Of a DNA stretch of 64,000 nt, positions 61,725 to 64,000 are shown piece after piece. Made by a program: the position numbers and the translations under genes. Numbering within the stretch: the stretch's first letter is position 1; the number at the start of each line of letters is the position of its first letter. Source of the stretch: Flavobacterium cucumis. Lineage in GTDB: Bacteria; Bacteroidota; Bacteroidia; Flavobacteriales; Flavobacteriaceae. The stretch is from contig NZ_FRYK01000002.1 in assembly GCF_900148835.1 (NCBI RefSeq), positions 533,349 to 597,348 of the forward strand, read 5' to 3'. The notes below the pieces were generated by a model. The model was not told the DNA's origin, searched no databases, and saw only the letters and a program-made list of their open reading frames with translations.

Positions 61725-62864
61725 ATGGATTTTAAATTAACCGAAGAGCATTTAATGATTCAGCAAGCAGCGCGAGATTTTGCTCAAACAGAATTATTAC
61801 CTGGAGTTATTGAAAGAGATGAACATTCAAAATTTCCAACCGAACAAGTAAAAATGATGGCCGAACTTGGTTTCATGGGTATGATGGTGGATCCAAAATA
61901 CGGTGGAGCTGGATTAGATAGTTTATCTTATGTTTTAGCGATGGAAGAAATTGCAAAAGTGGATGCTTCTGCAGCGGTTATCATGTCGGTAAACAACTCG
62001 TTGGTTTGTGCTGGTTTAGAAAAATACGGTTCAGAAGAACAAAAAATAAAATACTTAACTCCGTTAGCTAAAGGAGAAAAAATTGGAGCATTCTGTTTAT
62101 CCGAGCCAGAGGCAGGTTCAGATGCTACGTCGCAAAGAACTACTGCTATCGATATGGGTGACCATTATTTAGTAAATGGAACTAAAAACTGGATTACGAA
62201 TGGTGGAACAGCTTCTACTTATTTAGTAATAGCTCAAACGGATGCCTCTAAAGGACACAAAGGAATTAACGTTCTTATTGTTGAAAAAGGAATGCCAGGT
62301 TTTGAAGTGGGGCCAAAAGAAAAGAAAATGGGAATCCGTGGATCAGACACACATACTTTATTGTTTAACGATGTAAAAGTTCCAAAAGAAAATAGAATCG
62401 GTGCTGACGGATTTGGATTCGCTTTCGCCATGTCAACTTTAAACGGAGGACGTATTGGAATTGCATCTCAAGCGTTAGGAATTGCACAAGGAGCATACGA
62501 ATTAGCATTAAAATATTCGCAAGAACGAGTTGCTTTTGGGAAACCAATTTTCAACCACCAAGCAATTGCTTTCAAATTAGCTGATATGCATGTAAAAATT
62601 ACATGTGCTAGATTGTTAATTCACAAAGCCGCAACTGAAAAAGATAATGGAGAAGATATTGCTCATTCTGGTGCTATGGCAAAATTATATGCTTCAGAAA
62701 TCGCATTAGAAGTAGCAAACGAAGCCGTACAAATTCACGGTGGAAATGGTTACGTAAGCGAATACCACGTAGAAAGAATGATGCGTGATGCAAAAATCAC
62801 TCAAATTTACGAAGGAACTTCAGAAATCCAAAGAATTGTAATTTCAAGAGGTTTAGTAAAATAG
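61725..62864 (+). CDS. Acyl-CoA dehydrogenase
   Basis: 379 residues from the ATG at 61725 (MDFKLTEEHLMIQQAARDFA). The longer frame from 61659 would start inside the promoter and is rejected. FAD and substrate motifs are FCLSEPEAGSDATSQ, NGTKNWITNGG and QALGIAQGAYELAL. The catalytic Glu is 363 in YEGTSEIQRIVISRGLVK, the usual C-terminal signature of short-chain enzymes. It oxidises an acyl-CoA at the alpha-beta bond and passes electrons to ETF. A terminator follows. Confidence 0.95.
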   Translation: MDFKLTEEHLMIQQAARDFAQTELLPGVIERDEHSKFPTEQVKMMAELGFMGMMVDPKYGGAGLDSLSYVLAMEEIAKVDASAAVIMSVNNSLVCAGLEKYGSEEQKIKYLTPLAKGEKIGAFCLSEPEAGSDATSQRTTAIDMGDHYLVNGTKNWITNGGTASTYLVIAQTDASKGHKGINVLIVEKGMPGFEVGPKEKKMGIRGSDTHTLLFNDVKVPKENRIGADGFGFAFAMSTLNGGRIGIASQALGIAQGAYELALKYSQERVAFGKPIFNHQAIAFKLADMHVKITCARLLIHKAATEKDNGEDIAHSGAMAKLYASEIALEVANEAVQIHGGNGYVSEYHVERMMRDAKITQIYEGTSEIQRIVISRGLVK

Positions 62865-62883
62865 TTAAAATAAATAATTCACA

Positions 62884-62920
62884 AAAGGAGTTCAATAATC
62901 AAGTTGAACTCCTTTTTTTA
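62884..62920 (+). terminator. Intrinsic terminator after the acyl-CoA dehydrogenase gene
   Basis: aaaggagttcaa and ttgaactccttt form a perfect 12-bp stem with an 8-base loop, followed by a T-run. Confidence 0.9.
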
Positions 62921-62937
62921 TTACTTTTAAAATAAAA

Positions 62938-63573
62938 ATGTTATTTGAAAATTGGAAAGAAAATCTAGAGCCATTAATTGATAAATATAAAGGAAGAAAA
63001 CATCCTTTAGATTATAAAAAAACCTATCAATTACTGATAATGGTGATTTTGTCCGCTCAAGATTCAGATGCCAATATTAACAATATCACTATTCCTTTTT
63101 TTGAAAAATATCCTAATCTGGAAAGCATATCGAATTCAAGCATTGAAGAGATAGCCCCTTACCTTACAAAGGTTAAAAATTATCCAACAAAAACAACTTG
63201 GATATATGAATTAGCCAAACTTTTAAAAACTGACAATAATATCCCAACAAACTTAAAAGAATTAATTAATTTCAAAGGTATTGGAAGAAAATCTGCAAAT
63301 GTAATATTGAGAGAAACCAATCAAAAAGCAGAAGGCATAATAGTTGACTTACATGTTATTAGAGTTGCACCAAGAATTGGTTTAACACCAAAATATGAAG
63401 ACGGAAATAAAATCGAAAAACTATTAATGCAACAACTCCCATATGAAATTTGGAGCGAAATTGGAATGGCTTTCTCTTTTTTAGGCAGAGAAATTTGCCG
63501 ACCAACCAATCCAAAATGTGATTATTGTCCGATAAATATACATTGCAACTATTTCAAGAATTCAAACCAATAA
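62938..63573 (+). CDS. nth: Endonuclease III family DNA glycosylase
   Basis: 211 residues. Helix-hairpin-helix FKGIGRKSANVIL with the catalytic Lys118, catalytic Asp137 in VDLHVIRV, and a 4Fe-4S cluster loop Cys187-X6-Cys194-X2-Cys197-X5-Cys203. It removes oxidised pyrimidines and nicks the abasic site in base excision repair. The sequence has diverged from E. coli Nth (YAIL-like start QLLIMVILSAQDSDANIN), so it may be a family member with shifted substrate choice. Confidence 0.9.
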   Translation: MLFENWKENLEPLIDKYKGRKHPLDYKKTYQLLIMVILSAQDSDANINNITIPFFEKYPNLESISNSSIEEIAPYLTKVKNYPTKTTWIYELAKLLKTDNNIPTNLKELINFKGIGRKSANVILRETNQKAEGIIVDLHVIRVAPRIGLTPKYEDGNKIEKLLMQQLPYEIWSEIGMAFSFLGREICRPTNPKCDYCPINIHCNYFKNSNQ

Positions 63574-63600
63574 AAACCACCCTTTAGCGGTGGTTTTTCA
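63572..63600 (+). terminator. Intrinsic terminator after nth
   Basis: aaaaaccacc and ggtggttttt form a 10-bp stem around a 7-base loop, starting at the nth stop codon. Confidence 0.8.
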
Positions 63601-63626
63601 GTCCCAGAGGTATGGGATTATTAGTA

Positions 63627-63661
63627 ACAAAAAACCCCTCATCGATAGATGAAGGGTTTTC
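63627..63661 (-). terminator. Intrinsic terminator of the rRNA operon
   Basis: aaacccctcatc and gatgaagggttt pair with one mismatch; on the minus strand a T-run follows, just past the 5S gene. Confidence 0.75.
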
Positions 63662-63667
63662 AAAAGA

Positions 63668-63774
<107 letters not shown>

Positions 63775-63885
63775 AAGAGGTTAAATTGCTTTGAGCAATT
63801 TTTCAATCGTTAATTACCTTACGATAATTATCCATTGAACAATATCTTAACATACTGAGATAAATAAATTTAAAAGAAAGTTGCC

Positions 63886-63903
63886 CTGCGCCCGAAGGCG
63901 CAG
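63886..63903 (-). other. UUCG-capped hairpin in the 23S-5S spacer
   Basis: On the minus strand ctgcgccttcgggcgcag folds into a 7-bp GC stem closed by C(UUCG)G, a very stable tetraloop. It lies immediately 3' of the 23S sequence. It could guide processing or transcription through the spacer. Confidence 0.6.
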
Positions 63904-63904
63904 A

Positions 63905-64000
63905 ATTGTACATAAGCTAACGGGTTATTAGTACTACTCGACTATGACATTACTGCCTTTACATCTATAGCCTATCGACCTAGTCATCTTCTAGGACCCT
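63905..64000 (-). rRNA. rrl: 23S ribosomal RNA, 3' end only
   Basis: The minus strand reads with conserved 23S 3'-end sequence: GGTCGATAGGCTATAGATGT and GTCGAGTAGTACTAATAACC. The gene continues beyond the right edge. The exact 3' end is uncertain by about 10 bases. Confidence 0.93.

Noticed and set aside
63783..63801. Hairpin near 5S as a terminator
   Set aside because: It lies inside the spacer of the rRNA operon between 23S and 5S and lacks a T-run in the transcribed direction, so termination there is unlikely.

Overview
The window is a low-GC, gene-dense chromosomal segment from a member of the Flavobacteriaceae, most likely Flavobacterium or a close relative. Three things point there. 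It carries type IX secretion and gliding genes (porV, porU, gldJ) in the order porV-porU / gldJ-murF. Several promoters have the Bacteroidota form TTG-N18..21-TAnnTTTG. It also carries family markers such as an S46 dipeptidyl-peptidase, SusC-type domains and a GbsR/MarR-like regulator. No phage, insertion sequence, CRISPR array or classical defence island was seen.

Layout. 1-4.9 kb: the 5' end of an exported superoxide dismutase, a GxxExxY protein, a RadC-family protein, a DUF1287 lipoprotein, Mpl and a TPR protein, with several dispersed-repeat copies between genes. 5-13.7 kb: a 2173-residue alpha-2-macroglobulin-like protein that contains a SusC-type plug module, then the S46 peptidase. 13.9-17.6 kb (minus): hpt, adk, a CNNM/CBS protein and obg. 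17.7-22.5 kb (plus): a helical protein, purK and purE separated by a small membrane ORF between perfect 28-bp inverted repeats, and an M3 peptidase. 22.7-26.3 kb: a GbsR-like regulator followed by five small genes of unclear role, meeting a UbiA-like gene tail to tail. 26.5-37.8 kb (plus): gcvP, a truncated globin, a KAS III / methyltransferase / GT2 group, three exported proteins including an S41 peptidase, and mlaE-mlaF. 37.8-42.4 kb (minus): M28 peptidase, SDR, SprT-like, mannose-1-phosphate guanylyltransferase and DUF389.

42.5-50.9 kb (minus): porU, porV, cdd, pdhA and the E2 gene. 51.2-54.2 kb (plus): gldJ and murF. A 319-bp gap then leads to tRNA-Val(TAC). 54.7-60.5 kb (minus) looks like one operon: Glu dehydrogenase, nhaD, exbB, exbD, a TonB-like protein and folC. 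anmK (minus) and an acyl-CoA dehydrogenase (plus) follow as a divergent pair, then an endonuclease III. The window ends in the 5S gene and the 3' end of 23S of an rRNA operon on the minus strand.

Most genes serve central metabolism (purines, pyruvate dehydrogenase, glycine cleavage, folate) or the cell envelope (peptidoglycan synthesis and recycling, lipid transport, T9SS, energised outer-membrane transport). The least ordinary items are the macroglobulin/SusC-plug chimera, the inverted-repeat cassette inside the purK-purE operon (whose left repeat encodes the PurK C-terminus), repeat clusters around the GxxExxY and radC genes, and two clusters of small unrecognised envelope genes. I found no convincing new multi-gene system. 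Gene starts were moved inward where a signal peptide, a promoter motif or a non-ATG start made the longest frame unlikely.
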